Below, piece after piece: positions 8,557-16,927 of a stretch of DNA of 49,925 nucleotides. Every line of letters begins with the position of its first letter. Position 1 is the first letter of the stretch. The stretch comes from Tepidibacter sp. (lineage in GTDB: Bacteria; Bacillota; Clostridia; Peptostreptococcales; Peptostreptococcaceae): NCBI RefSeq assembly GCF_025210165.1, contig NZ_JAOASI010000033.1:1-49925 (forward strand). Reading direction: 5' to 3'. The translations under genes and the position numbers were made by a program. A model generated the notes under the pieces. The model saw only the letters and a program-made list of their open reading frames with translations, was not told the origin of the DNA and did no database searches.

Positions 8557-9756
8557 CTAATCTACCTCTTTTATATTCTGTATTTTACAATTTAAACAAG
8601 CCTTTTCAAATAATACATTAATATTATCTCCCTGTTTTAAATTCTTTGGATTTTTGACTAGTTTATCATCTTTTTCAACTAAGGTGTATCCCCTAGACAT
8701 TATAGATAATGGGCTTAAATTATTTAAGTTTTGCCCTATATACTCTAACTCATTTCTAGTTAAAATAAGTTTTCTATTAATAGAATTTTCAATATCCTTT
8801 AAACAGTTATCCATTTCTATAAGTTTATCTTTTATTATTTCTTTGTAACCAATCTCAATATCCTTTTTTGTGCTATCTAAATCTTTTTTATATGTATATA
8901 CTTTGTTTTCAAATATTTTATTAATTCTTTTCCTAGATGTATCGAGTCTTTCCCTTATATCTAAATAAAATGGAACAGATATTTCAGCTCCAGCTGATGG
9001 AGTAGGAGCTCTAAGGTCTGCTACAAAATCTGATATTGTAAAATCAGTTTCATGCCCTACTGCACTTATTATAGGAATTTGTGATTTAAATATGCTTCTT
9101 GCAACCTTTTCTTCATTAAATGACCATAATTCTTCTATTGAACCTCCACCTCTAGCTAGTATTATAACATCTATACATTGTCTTTTATTCAAAAAATCAA
9201 TAGCATTAACTATATCATCAGCTGATTTATCTCCTTGAACCAAAACAGGATATATCTTAATATTGACCTTTGGATATCTTCTAGATATAACATTTATAAT
9301 ATCCCTAAGTGCTGCTCCTGTTAAAGATGTTATTACCCCTATATTTTGAGGAATACTAGGTATTTTCTTTTTGTATTTTGGATCAAATAAACCATCACTT
9401 TTAAGTTTTTGTTTAAGCTTTTCAAACTCTACATGTAAGTTCCCAAGCCCTTCAATATCAATTGAATTTATATAAAGCTGGTAACTTCCATCCTTTTCAT
9501 ATAATGATATATAGCCAGATGCTCTTACCTTTAGACCTTCCTCTAAATTTAAATCTTTAGGAACATTGTTTTTGAATATAACACAGTTTATCTTAGATTT
9601 ATTGTCCTTTAAAGACATATATATATGCCCACTTGTATGAACTTTTAAATTAGATACTTCGCCTTTCACCTTTAAATTATATAATATAGGATCATTGGTA
9701 AGAATCCTCTTTATATAAGAATTAACCTCACTAACTGAAAGAGCCTTTAATTTCAT
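8557..9756 (-). CDS. xseA: Exodeoxyribonuclease VII large subunit
   Basis: Catalytic subunit, 399 residues. An N-terminal OB-fold domain (LSVSEVNSYIKRIL, LKVKGEVSNLKVHTSGHIYMSLK) binds single-stranded DNA. The catalytic core has IGVITSLTGAALRDI, ARGGGSIEELWSFNEE and SAVGHETDFTISDFVADLRAPTPSAGAE, all family hallmarks. A coiled-coil region follows and the C-terminus is SPLSIMSRGYTLVEK. The gene follows the Kae1-like gene after 2 bases and precedes xseB after 1 base. Confidence 0.96.
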   Translation of the reverse strand: MKLKALSVSEVNSYIKRILTNDPILYNLKVKGEVSNLKVHTSGHIYMSLKDNKSKINCVIFKNNVPKDLNLEEGLKVRASGYISLYEKDGSYQLYINSIDIEGLGNLHVEFEKLKQKLKSDGLFDPKYKKKIPSIPQNIGVITSLTGAALRDIINVISRRYPKVNIKIYPVLVQGDKSADDIVNAIDFLNKRQCIDVIILARGGGSIEELWSFNEEKVARSIFKSQIPIISAVGHETDFTISDFVADLRAPTPSAGAEISVPFYLDIRERLDTSRKRINKIFENKVYTYKKDLDSTKKDIEIGYKEIIKDKLIEMDNCLKDIENSINRKLILTRNELEYIGQNLNNLSPLSIMSRGYTLVEKDDKLVKNPKNLKQGDNINVLFEKACLNCKIQNIKEVD

Positions 9757-9758
9757 AA

Positions 9759-10718
9759 TTATACCTCACTTAAAAATCTATTAACTCCAATAATACCTGA
9801 TCCTATGGCATTATCCTTTGCAAAACTAGGTTTTGTAAAAAAAGCATTTATTTTATTATTACTTAATTTATCAATCATCTTATTGGATATATATTCACTA
9901 GAAGATACTCCCCCAACGAATAATACATCTTTTAAATTATATTTATTACTTAAATAGACAACCGATTTATATATAGAATTTAAAATAGAGTCTAAAACAA
10001 CCTTAGATATATATTCCTTAGAGTACTCATCTATTATAGAGAATATTTGATTTTCAACACCTGAAAAATTGATATATCCTTCTTTAGATGATATTTTCAT
10101 ATTATGAACATCTCTATCACATTTTAGTGCATTTTTATCCAAATACTTTCCACAAGGAAATTCATATCCAAGCTTTACCCCTACTCTATCTATAAGTTGT
10201 CCTGTACTTATGTCCTTAGTAGCACCTACTATGTCTATATCATATCCATATAATTTTCTATTGACAAGTAGTATTTCAGTAGTTCCTCCAGACATATGTA
10301 TACACAAAAACTTCTCTTTATCTATATTAGTATCATAAAAAGCTGCTTCTATATGACATTCTTGATGTGAAGTTTTGTATAATTTTGAATTTAATACGCA
10401 GGATATAGTTTTTGCAAATTTATAACCACAACTAAATACAGGCATATACGATCCTTCAATAGGTCTTGGTCTTGAAGATACACACACCCCTACTATATCA
10501 TAATCTATAATTTTAGCTTTTAACTCTCCAAACATATCTCCTAAATTGTTTGTATGTTGAAAAAATGCATCAGATTGTCTGAGTCCTCTATTTCCTTTCT
10601 TAACTTTTAACATTTTCTTTTCATTTATTATTATTTCTTTATCTAAATTTATAGCTGCTATAGATGTCGTATAGCAGCTTGTGTCTATTCCTAAAATTAT
10701 TTTATTTTTGGATATCAT
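9759..10718 (-). CDS. Kae1/TsaD-like domain protein (paralogue of the t6A synthase TsaD)
   Basis: ASKHA-fold protein of 319 residues related to TsaD but clearly divergent. It starts ILGIDTSCYTTSIAAI, the phosphate-1 loop of the fold. A metal-binding H-x3-H is kept (H118 and H122 in SHQECHIEAAF), as are nucleotide-binding segments HMSGGTTEILLV and VLFVGGVSSSEYISNKM. Characterised TsaD makes the N6-threonylcarbamoyl modification of tRNA; this divergent copy is found beside xseA/nusB in many Clostridia (from memory) and its function is not established. Its start overlaps the nusB end by 17 bases. A true TsaD should be elsewhere in the genome. Confidence 0.85.
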   Translation of the reverse strand: MISKNKIILGIDTSCYTTSIAAINLDKEIIINEKKMLKVKKGNRGLRQSDAFFQHTNNLGDMFGELKAKIIDYDIVGVCVSSRPRPIEGSYMPVFSCGYKFAKTISCVLNSKLYKTSHQECHIEAAFYDTNIDKEKFLCIHMSGGTTEILLVNRKLYGYDIDIVGATKDISTGQLIDRVGVKLGYEFPCGKYLDKNALKCDRDVHNMKISSKEGYINFSGVENQIFSIIDEYSKEYISKVVLDSILNSIYKSVVYLSNKYNLKDVLFVGGVSSSEYISNKMIDKLSNNKINAFFTKPSFAKDNAIGSGIIGVNRFLSEV

Positions 10719-11106
10719 TTATTACACTTCCCAATAAACCATTTATAAATTTAGTAGATTCATCATCTGAATATCTCTTTGCTAGTTCTATTCCTTCGTT
10801 TATAGCAACTTTAAATGGAACATTATCTATATATTTTATCTCAGCTACAGCAACTCTTAGTATACTGAGATCTACCTTAGCTATTCTATTTATTTTCCAT
10901 TTTTTAGAATGGTTACTTATAACTGAATCTATATCTTCTTTATTTTCTATAATTTTATTTCCTAAATCAACTAGGTATTGTTTATCAAAGTTTTCATGAG
11001 AATTTTCCTCTATAAATTCTTCAACCTTTTCACTATTATATTCTTTAGTCATATCCATTTGATAAACCATTTTCATCCCTAATTCTCTACTTATCTTTCT
11101 GCTCAT
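10702..11106 (-). CDS. nusB: Transcription antitermination factor NusB
   Basis: All-helical RNA-binding protein that with NusE (ribosomal protein S10) binds boxA in rRNA transcripts. The 134 residues start MSRKISRELGMKMVYQMD, the family's helix 1, and contain KWKINRIAKVDLSILRVAVAEI and FKVAINEGIELAKRYSDDESTKFINGLLG. The frame stays open 141 bases upstream, but that stretch runs through a terminator into the Asp23 gene; ATG 11106 has aggagg 6 bases upstream and gives the normal length. Confidence 0.96.
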   Translation of the reverse strand: MSRKISRELGMKMVYQMDMTKEYNSEKVEEFIEENSHENFDKQYLVDLGNKIIENKEDIDSVISNHSKKWKINRIAKVDLSILRVAVAEIKYIDNVPFKVAINEGIELAKRYSDDESTKFINGLLGSVINDIQK

Positions 11107-11130
11107 TATAAACCTCCTAAATATTATATA

Positions 11131-11163
11131 CACAAAACTAACCCTCTGATTATTCAGAGGGTT
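11131..11163 (-). terminator. Hairpin between the Asp23-family gene and nusB
   Basis: A 10-bp perfect stem (11140-11149 with 11154-11163, tetraloop) followed on the minus strand by TTAGTTTTGTG. It should reduce read-through from the Asp23 gene into nusB. Confidence 0.65.
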
Positions 11164-11176
11164 AATATATTTCCTA

Positions 11177-11542
11177 TTAACTATTCTCTTCAATTGTTTC
11201 TTTCTTAAAAGTAATTCCTTGAATGTGAACATTAACCTGAGATACATTTAATCCAGTCATAGTTTCAATAGTTGTTTTAACATTTTCTTGTATTTTCCAT
11301 GATACATCTGGTATAACGACACCATATTCTATCATTACAAATACGTCTATGAATACTTCATCTTCTTCTACTACGACTTTAACACCTTTAGATAAATTCT
11401 TTTTACCTAAAATTTCTGTTATATTTCCTGTAATGCTCCCACTCATAGCTGCTACACCTTCTATTTCAGAAGCAGAAATTCCTGATATAGTGGCAATTAC
11501 ATCCTCAGATATTTTTACTTGGCCATAATCTTTATTTTCCAA
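11177..11542 (-). CDS. Asp23/Gls24 family envelope-stress protein
   Basis: Small cytoplasmic protein (121 residues) of the Asp23/YqhY family. It shows GQVKISEDVIATISGISASEIEGVAAM at the N-terminus, then VEEDEVFIDVFVMIEYGVVIPDVSWKIQENVKTTIE and a closing VNVHIQGI. The start is TTG 11542 with ggagg 7 bases upstream. Location directly before nusB matches YqhY of Bacillus, which has been linked to acetyl-CoA carboxylase homeostasis. A second family member lies at 43361. Molecular function remains uncertain. Confidence 0.9.
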   Translation of the reverse strand: MENKDYGQVKISEDVIATISGISASEIEGVAAMSGSITGNITEILGKKNLSKGVKVVVEEDEVFIDVFVMIEYGVVIPDVSWKIQENVKTTIETMTGLNVSQVNVHIQGITFKKETIEENS

Positions 11543-11605
11543 AGGTACACCTCCAAAGTGTTAAATTATACTTTAATTATACCAAATGAAAATAAATTTT
11601 ACAAA

Positions 11606-12301
11606 CTATCTTTTGCATTCCATTATCTTTATATTTTCAAAAGGAAGTTTTGTTTGAGTATATACTACATCAAATATTTTCGCAACGTCATCTTTGTTAA
11701 GTTTTTCTCTATCAACCACTACACTTGCATTATTTTCACTAACATATGCTACTGGATTTTCAAAACCTTTAGCAGTAAGTAAACTTTCTATATTGAGCTC
11801 GGCTTCTCTAAACTTAACTAAATTTAACTTCATATTAGACGCTTCTTCTATTGATTTTTTGCTAGAAGATGGGTTTTTAACTATTGCATCTAATTCTTCT
11901 ATTAATTCCCCTCTTTCCTTTTCTCTATTCATTTTTATATCTATAAAATATGTATCCTTTTGCATATTCTCTTTCGATGCCATTTCTTTTGTTATATTTG
12001 CAGTTGTTTCTTTAACCTTTTCCTCAGCTTCACTTTTGTTACTATCTACAACTTTTATTTCCTGAGAATCTATATTAGAATCTATGTTTTCATTAGCTGT
12101 TTCCTTAACCTCTTCTTTATCTACATCTATGTTTTCATTTTCAGCTGAAAGTAATTCCTCATATTCTTCAAGATCACTAGATGTTTCAAGCATAGACTGT
12201 TTACTAAATTGATAATTAATGGTACATACAACTACTAACATAAATACTAATACACATACAACAAAATTTCTACTTTTTAAAAACTTCTTATTAAAATTCA
12301 T
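11606..12301 (-). CDS. spoIIIAH: Stage III sporulation protein AH
   Basis: Mother-cell membrane component of the SpoIIIA-SpoIIQ channel that crosses the intermembrane space during engulfment. One membrane segment (about residues 12-29, NFVVCVLVFMLVVVCTINYQ) precedes an acidic linker rich in E, S and K (about 40-115). The C-terminal domain (about 140-231) resembles the YscJ/FliF ring-forming fold of the family: TKGFENPVAYVSENNASVVV-like segment and TQTKLPFENIKIMEC. Last gene of the eight-gene spoIIIA operon, 13 bases after AG. The linker is rather long but the length (231) is within the family range. Confidence 0.93.
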   Translation of the reverse strand: MNFNKKFLKSRNFVVCVLVFMLVVVCTINYQFSKQSMLETSSDLEEYEELLSAENENIDVDKEEVKETANENIDSNIDSQEIKVVDSNKSEAEEKVKETTANITKEMASKENMQKDTYFIDIKMNREKERGELIEELDAIVKNPSSSKKSIEEASNMKLNLVKFREAELNIESLLTAKGFENPVAYVSENNASVVVDREKLNKDDVAKIFDVVYTQTKLPFENIKIMECKR

Positions 12302-12314
12302 AACCTAATCCCCC

Positions 12315-12872
12315 TTATTTGTTTTTTGGGTAAACCTCTATTTTATGGCTAGATACTTGAAGTACTGTTTTAACAGCATCATATAGCCTTTGTTTTACTA
12401 CAGTATCTTCTGCACCATCAGCTACAACTATAACTCCTCTAACTTGTGGTTCTATAGATTTTAGTAATATAGGTTCATTTCCCTGATTGTTATTTTTTGT
12501 TACTATAGTTTGAGTTTTGTTTTCTGTTGTTACAACCCTCCTTCCCCCAGTTGAGTCATTTTCCTGTGTTGTCTCTGTTGCCACTGTTTCATTAAAAGCA
12601 GGTTCTAGTTCTCCATTGGTCTCAAATGTTATCATTACCTTTACTGACTCTACCCCCTGTATGTTGCTTAGTATTTTTTCAAGCCTATCTTCTAATTCAT
12701 CCTCTTTGCTAACTATTGTTCGTCTACTGGAATCATTTTTATCAACTAGATTTGCATTTGGATAATTTTTATCTGCATTATGATTAAATATACCAGAAAC
12801 ACTCACAAGAAGTACTAATGATATTATTATTGCAGCTAAAATAGTGTATATCCTCTTCTTATCAAGATTCAT
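12315..12872 (-). CDS. spoIIIAG: Stage III sporulation protein AG
   Basis: Single-pass membrane protein whose Bacillus homologue forms a large ring in the intermembrane space. A membrane segment at about residues 7-28 is followed by the ring-building domain: DELEDRLEKILSNIQGVESV, KVMITFE, and VRGVIVVADGAEDTVVKQRL near the end. The variable insert with threonine, asparagine and glutamine (NETVATETTQENDST) is typical. I prefer ATG 12872 over ATG 12878, because the gaggg ribosome binding site abuts the outer ATG and is 6 bases from the inner one. Confidence 0.95.
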   Translation of the reverse strand: MNLDKKRIYTILAAIIISLVLLVSVSGIFNHNADKNYPNANLVDKNDSSRRTIVSKEDELEDRLEKILSNIQGVESVKVMITFETNGELEPAFNETVATETTQENDSTGGRRVVTTENKTQTIVTKNNNQGNEPILLKSIEPQVRGVIVVADGAEDTVVKQRLYDAVKTVLQVSSHKIEVYPKNK

Positions 12873-12886
12873 CTTCATCCCTCACA

Positions 12887-13447
12887 TTAGTTAATTTTTA
12901 TTTTTTCAATGGATATTTTAAAGATTTTGTTTAAATCTTCTTTTACTTTTTTATGTTCAACATCTTTGAGTTCGTTAAAAGCTTGCTTATAATTTTCATT
13001 CTCTTTTAATTGTATTTTTTCTTTAGTATCATTATTACTATTTTCACTAGTTTTTAGATCTTTTATAATTAATTTTTTTTGTCCATCCTCATCAGTCTCT
13101 ATATCAGTTAATTGATATCCAGATTCCTCTAATTTCATATTTATGCTCTGTTTTAAATAATTATCGTAATTAGACATAATTTCTTCTTCATCTATTGAGC
13201 TTTTACTCATAAGCTCATGATTATATTCATATTGAAATTCATTAAACTGTTTTAGTATTTTATCCTCTATATAAATATCTTTTGATACTGTATTTAAAAC
13301 AGGTGTTATAACTATAAATATGAATATAAAGTTTAAAACTATATTTATGTACTTTTTGAAGCTTCCCGTAGGTACTAATATATCTATAACATTTATAACA
13401 AATGCAGCAATCAATATACTACTTATCCATTGTTTTATACTATTCAT
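12887..13447 (-). CDS. spoIIIAF: Stage III sporulation protein AF
   Basis: 186-residue protein with two membrane segments at the N-terminus (about 8-28 and 33-55), followed by a soluble region ending EDLNKIFKISIEKIKI. The start MNSIKQWISSILIAAFVINVIDILVPTGSFKKYI is typical of SpoIIIAF, with the conserved LVP-G-KKYI turn. ATG 13447 has aggagg 8 bases upstream. It lies between AE and AG, as in all spoIIIA operons. Confidence 0.93.
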   Translation of the reverse strand: MNSIKQWISSILIAAFVINVIDILVPTGSFKKYINIVLNFIFIFIVITPVLNTVSKDIYIEDKILKQFNEFQYEYNHELMSKSSIDEEEIMSNYDNYLKQSINMKLEESGYQLTDIETDEDGQKKLIIKDLKTSENSNNDTKEKIQLKENENYKQAFNELKDVEHKKVKEDLNKIFKISIEKIKIN

Positions 13448-13459
13448 AAAGACTTCCTC

Positions 13460-14614
13460 CTACATTCTCGTTACATTTCCGATAGATGCAAGTATAGCTA
13501 TTGTTATAAAAAACATTATTCCAACAGCAACAACTGAAGATAAAATTATTATCATAAGGTTTGCCATTTCATTTAAATATGTAGATATATTATCATCTGA
13601 TATAGGCTCTACGATTATAGATGAACATTTATAAACAAGTATAATAGACACTATCTTAAATATTGGTATTAAACATATACCTATTAGTATTACAAGAGAG
13701 GCTGCTCCTAATACACTTTTCAATAAATATGATGATGAAAGAAGTATCTCTATAGAATCAGATACAAATCCTCCTACAACAGGAATAAAATCAACAGCAA
13801 ATTTAATAGTTTTTATAGAAAATTTATCAAACGATGTAACATATATTCCTTGAATAGATATTATCCCAAGATATATAGTTAGTAAAAAACCTACCGTAAA
13901 TATACTTATCTGTTTAGTAAAGTTATATAGTCTCTTAAGATTTATATTACTCGATATATTGTTTATTATAAGTATTGAAAATGAAAGTGCCATTATTACC
14001 ATTAAAAATGTTTTAAATACTATATTTATAAAAACTATACCTCCTAAAAATATAGGACTTAAAGATGCTGAAGTAACAGGAAATCCCAAAGTTACTAAGA
14101 AAGCCATTTCAATAGGAATTGCTATTTGCATGAAATTTACCATATTATCTATTGTTACTTTAGCTATTTCAAGAACGTCTTTATATCCAATAAAGGTTAT
14201 TGATATCAATAGTACAAAAACTGTATAGTTGGATACCTTGCTTATAGCTGTTCCTGAAAATGAATTATCCAAATTTTTAAGTACTGCAGATATTAGCGAT
14301 AAAATTAATACCGTAATTAAAATTTTGAAATTCAATTTAACTTCTTTGAATAAATAATTTTTCACTTGTCCTTTATCTATTATGTCTAATATATTTTTTT
14401 CACCTTTCATAACATCCGTAATAAAGCTTTTTAAATTAATATTCTTAAATACTTGCTCATTTTCAAAAGTTTTTTGCAGTCTGTCTATTTGAATAGTTTT
14501 TAATTGATTGTCTATATAATTATTTATCTCCCCTTTTGAGTCATTTTGTGCATATGCTAGATTTGTCATTAAAAAAAACATAATTAAAACTTTAACGAAC
14601 ACTCTTTTTTTCAT
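13460..14614 (-). CDS. spoIIIAE: Stage III sporulation protein AE
   Basis: Polytopic membrane protein of 384 residues with a cleavable signal peptide (KRVFVKVLIMFFLMTNLAYA, about 2-22) and seven or so hydrophobic segments from about residue 93 on. Motifs PIEMAFLVTLGFPVTSASLSPIF and KFAVDFIPVVGGFVSDSIEILLSSS are characteristic of the family. It is a membrane component of the SpoIIIA complex needed for late forespore gene expression. Start ATG 14614 follows aggaga after 6 bases. Confidence 0.96.
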   Translation of the reverse strand: MKKRVFVKVLIMFFLMTNLAYAQNDSKGEINNYIDNQLKTIQIDRLQKTFENEQVFKNINLKSFITDVMKGEKNILDIIDKGQVKNYLFKEVKLNFKILITVLILSLISAVLKNLDNSFSGTAISKVSNYTVFVLLISITFIGYKDVLEIAKVTIDNMVNFMQIAIPIEMAFLVTLGFPVTSASLSPIFLGGIVFINIVFKTFLMVIMALSFSILIINNISSNINLKRLYNFTKQISIFTVGFLLTIYLGIISIQGIYVTSFDKFSIKTIKFAVDFIPVVGGFVSDSIEILLSSSYLLKSVLGAASLVILIGICLIPIFKIVSIILVYKCSSIIVEPISDDNISTYLNEMANLMIIILSSVVAVGIMFFITIAILASIGNVTRM

Positions 14615-14624
14615 AAGTAATCTC

Positions 14625-15011
14625 CTAAGGAATAATATTTACTATCGTATTAAGTATTGATAAAAGAATAGGAAAAGATAGTGTAAGTATTATTACTTTT
14701 CCACCAAATTCAAGCTTAGTAGCTATAGCTCCTTCCCCACTGTCTTTGCATATTTGAATAGCAAACTCCATCAAATACGATATGCCTACTATTTTTATTA
14801 TTGTAGAAAAATACATATGGCTTATATTTATCTTCTTAGTTAAATCATTTATACAGTTTATTACATAGTTTATCTTGTATATAGATACAGTAAATATAGC
14901 AACCCCTGTAATTAGTGCTATAGCCATGCTTATCTCTGGTCTTTCTTTTTTAAATAATACAGATAGTATAGTTCCAATAAAAGCCACTGAAATTAATTTC
15001 GTAAATTCCAA
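14625..15011 (-). CDS. spoIIIAD: Stage III sporulation protein AD
   Basis: Small polytopic membrane protein (128 residues), paralogous to SpoIIIAC. Signature stretches are LISVAFIGTILSVLFKKERPEISM near the start and YLMEFAIQICKDSGEGAIATKLEFGGKVIIL, a conserved feature of AD proteins. The start is TTG 15011 behind aagggaag. The next gene, AE, follows after 10 bases. Confidence 0.95.
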   Translation of the reverse strand: MEFTKLISVAFIGTILSVLFKKERPEISMAIALITGVAIFTVSIYKINYVINCINDLTKKINISHMYFSTIIKIVGISYLMEFAIQICKDSGEGAIATKLEFGGKVIILTLSFPILLSILNTIVNIIP

Positions 15012-15026
15012 CTTACCACTTCCCTT

Positions 15027-15230
15027 TTAATAAAGATTAAACATAGTCTTTACAGCATTAAATAAATTGCTAATTTCTTTTATAACCATCATAAGCACAA
15101 GCACAACCCCTGTAAGATTTGCAATATAAGACCATTCATCTTTGCCAGCCCTAGTTAAAACAGTATGAAGTATAGATAAAAGTATCCCTATACCACCTAT
15201 TTTAAAAATCAAATCCACATTTATTCCCAT
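15027..15230 (-). CDS. spoIIIAC: Stage III sporulation protein AC
   Basis: 67-residue membrane protein with two transmembrane helices; the standard length for SpoIIIAC. The conserved stretch FKIGGIGILLSILHTVLTRAGKDEWSYI with the central RAGKDE turn is diagnostic. ATG 15230 is preceded by agggggaaaattt. AD follows after 15 bases. Confidence 0.95.
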   Translation of the reverse strand: MGINVDLIFKIGGIGILLSILHTVLTRAGKDEWSYIANLTGVVLVLMMVIKEISNLFNAVKTMFNLY

Positions 15231-15283
15231 AAATTTTCCCCCTTTTAAAATTTTTATTTATGATATATCTATTTAATATCTAT

Positions 15284-15799
15284 CTATAAAAATATTATCA
15301 CCAATAAAAATCCCATCGTTAAGCTCAGTTTTTTATACAATATACCTTTTGTTTTAATTTCTAAAAATGCTTCTTTTTCATTTTTTTTTAGATTTTCAAT
15401 TGCAAGATTTATTATTCTTTTTTGTGAATAGTAATCACTTTTTCCGAGATTATTTATTAAATTAGTTATCTCATCTATTTCATTTATTCCAAGATTGGTT
15501 TTTTGGGTTATTATATAAGTGGATTCTTTTACTATATCATCTAAGCTTTTATTATTTTCTTTAAGCTTCATGCTCAGCATTTCAAAAAAGTAACTTATAT
15601 TAAATTCTTTTTTGTATCCTACTTTTTCAAATACCTCCTCTAATGTATATAATCCGAATTCAAGCTGCATATTAAGTACCTCAAGTACCTTTACAAGATC
15701 TGATATATCGCTGTACTTTTTTTTAAAAGACCTATAAAGTTCTTCTCCTAATAAGAAAAAGCATATTAGCATAAATATAATAAGCACTATTTTAAGCAA
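15284..15799 (-). CDS. spoIIIAB: Stage III sporulation protein AB
   Basis: 171-residue protein with an N-terminal and a C-terminal membrane segment flanking a helical domain. Family features are ELYRSFKKKYSDISDLVKVLEVLNMQLEFG and the conserved LSLTMGFLLVIIFL ending. The start is TTG 15799, with agaggtg 8 bases upstream inside the 3' end of spoIIIAA; the genes overlap by 8 bases. Confidence 0.93.
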   Translation of the reverse strand: MLKIVLIIFMLICFFLLGEELYRSFKKKYSDISDLVKVLEVLNMQLEFGLYTLEEVFEKVGYKKEFNISYFFEMLSMKLKENNKSLDDIVKESTYIITQKTNLGINEIDEITNLINNLGKSDYYSQKRIINLAIENLKKNEKEAFLEIKTKGILYKKLSLTMGFLLVIIFL

Positions 15800-16763
15800 T
15801 GAATAAGCACCTCTTTTCTTCTAGGTCATATACCTTATCTATTGTACCTGCTCCTTTTTTGCAAGATAGTACAATAACTCTTTTAAATAATTCTTTATCT
15901 AAGAGCGTATTTAATTCCTTTCTATTTCTAATATCTTCAATTCCACTACCATGAACAGATGTTATAAGCGATACACCTCCATTTAAAGCAGAATATAGAG
16001 ATTCTATTTCTTTTGTGCTTCCTATTTCATCTGTAACTATTACATTTGGGGACATACTTCTTAAAAGCATCATAATTCCTACATCCTTAGGACAAGACTC
16101 TATTGCATCAGTTCTTATTCCTACATCCTTTTGAGGTATTCCATGATATGATCCACAGATTTCATTTCTTTCATCAATAACTGCAACTTTTATTCCTTTA
16201 AACTTGTACTCATTAATACCAGTACTTATATTTCTAACTAAATCTCTTATCAGAGTTGTTTTTCCACACTGTGGAGGAGATATTATCAATGTATTGTATA
16301 TTTCATTTTGACTTTTTATTATGTATTTAATTACATTTTTTGAACAGTTCTTTATTTCTCTTGAAACTCTTATATTTAAAGATGATATATGCTTTATATT
16401 TTTTATTTCATCTTTTTCTACAATAGCTTTTCCTCCAATACCTACTCTATGTCCACCTTTTATTGTTATAAATCCTTTTTTTATATCATCTAAAAAGGAA
16501 TGTATAGAATACTTACATATAAGCTGAAATGTTTGTTCTATATCCTCTCTTGTAGTAATATAGGTATTTTGGTTATTATCACAAAACTTATCAGTCTTTA
16601 TATTAAAAAAATAATCCTTGTTATTCATATTAACTATTAATGGTCTATTGACTCTAAGTCTTATTTCTTCTATATCACTTATAAATTTATAGTCTGCACT
16701 TATGAAAAAGCGCTTTATTTTTGGACTTAATGAATTTATAATTTCTTCTGAAAGTTTATTCAT
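15792..16763 (-). CDS. spoIIIAA: Stage III sporulation protein AA (secretion-type ATPase)
   Basis: Cytoplasmic ATPase of the SpoIIIA complex, related to type II/IV secretion ATPases. 323 residues. The Walker A loop SPPQCGKTT falls at residues 162-170; Walker B and downstream motifs are VAVIDERNEICG, VIVTDEIGS and the histidine-bearing SLITSVHG. An N-terminal domain (IEEIRLRVNRPL, GHRVGIGGKAI) precedes the ATPase fold. The frame is open 180 bases further upstream, but ATG 16763 has ggaggagg 8 bases before it and matches the family length. First gene of the operon; AA-AH are all present and in standard order. Confidence 0.96.
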   Translation of the reverse strand: MNKLSEEIINSLSPKIKRFFISADYKFISDIEEIRLRVNRPLIVNMNNKDYFFNIKTDKFCDNNQNTYITTREDIEQTFQLICKYSIHSFLDDIKKGFITIKGGHRVGIGGKAIVEKDEIKNIKHISSLNIRVSREIKNCSKNVIKYIIKSQNEIYNTLIISPPQCGKTTLIRDLVRNISTGINEYKFKGIKVAVIDERNEICGSYHGIPQKDVGIRTDAIESCPKDVGIMMLLRSMSPNVIVTDEIGSTKEIESLYSALNGGVSLITSVHGSGIEDIRNRKELNTLLDKELFKRVIVLSCKKGAGTIDKVYDLEEKRCLFIA

Positions 16764-16927
16764 AAACTCGTCCTCCTCCCTATTTTTAAATAATATTATG
16801 TTAATAACAAAAATATGCATTAATATATTAATCTTTTTTTGATTTATTATCACATATTTATTTGTTTTAGAATATATTAACCTTGAAGAAATCTTTTGTA
16901 ATATTATAAATGAGGAGTTGATCTTAT

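Noticed and set aside
10702-11247. A 181-residue form of NusB.
   Set aside because: The extra 47 residues run back through a terminator hairpin into the Asp23-family gene; the shorter form has a good ribosome binding site and normal length.
16779-16820. Sigma-E promoter for spoIIIAA: minus-strand GCATATT (-35-like) and CATAATAT (-10-like).
   Set aside because: The spacing between the two elements is 11 bases, about three too short for sigma-E. The operon is expected to be sigma-E dependent from Bacillus, but I cannot support this site from sequence.
16880-16906. TTGAAG-16-TATAAA as a promoter of the DUF11 gene.
   Set aside because: Weak -35, short spacer and very AT-rich context; such matches are expected by chance here. 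A sporulation promoter is equally possible but was not found.
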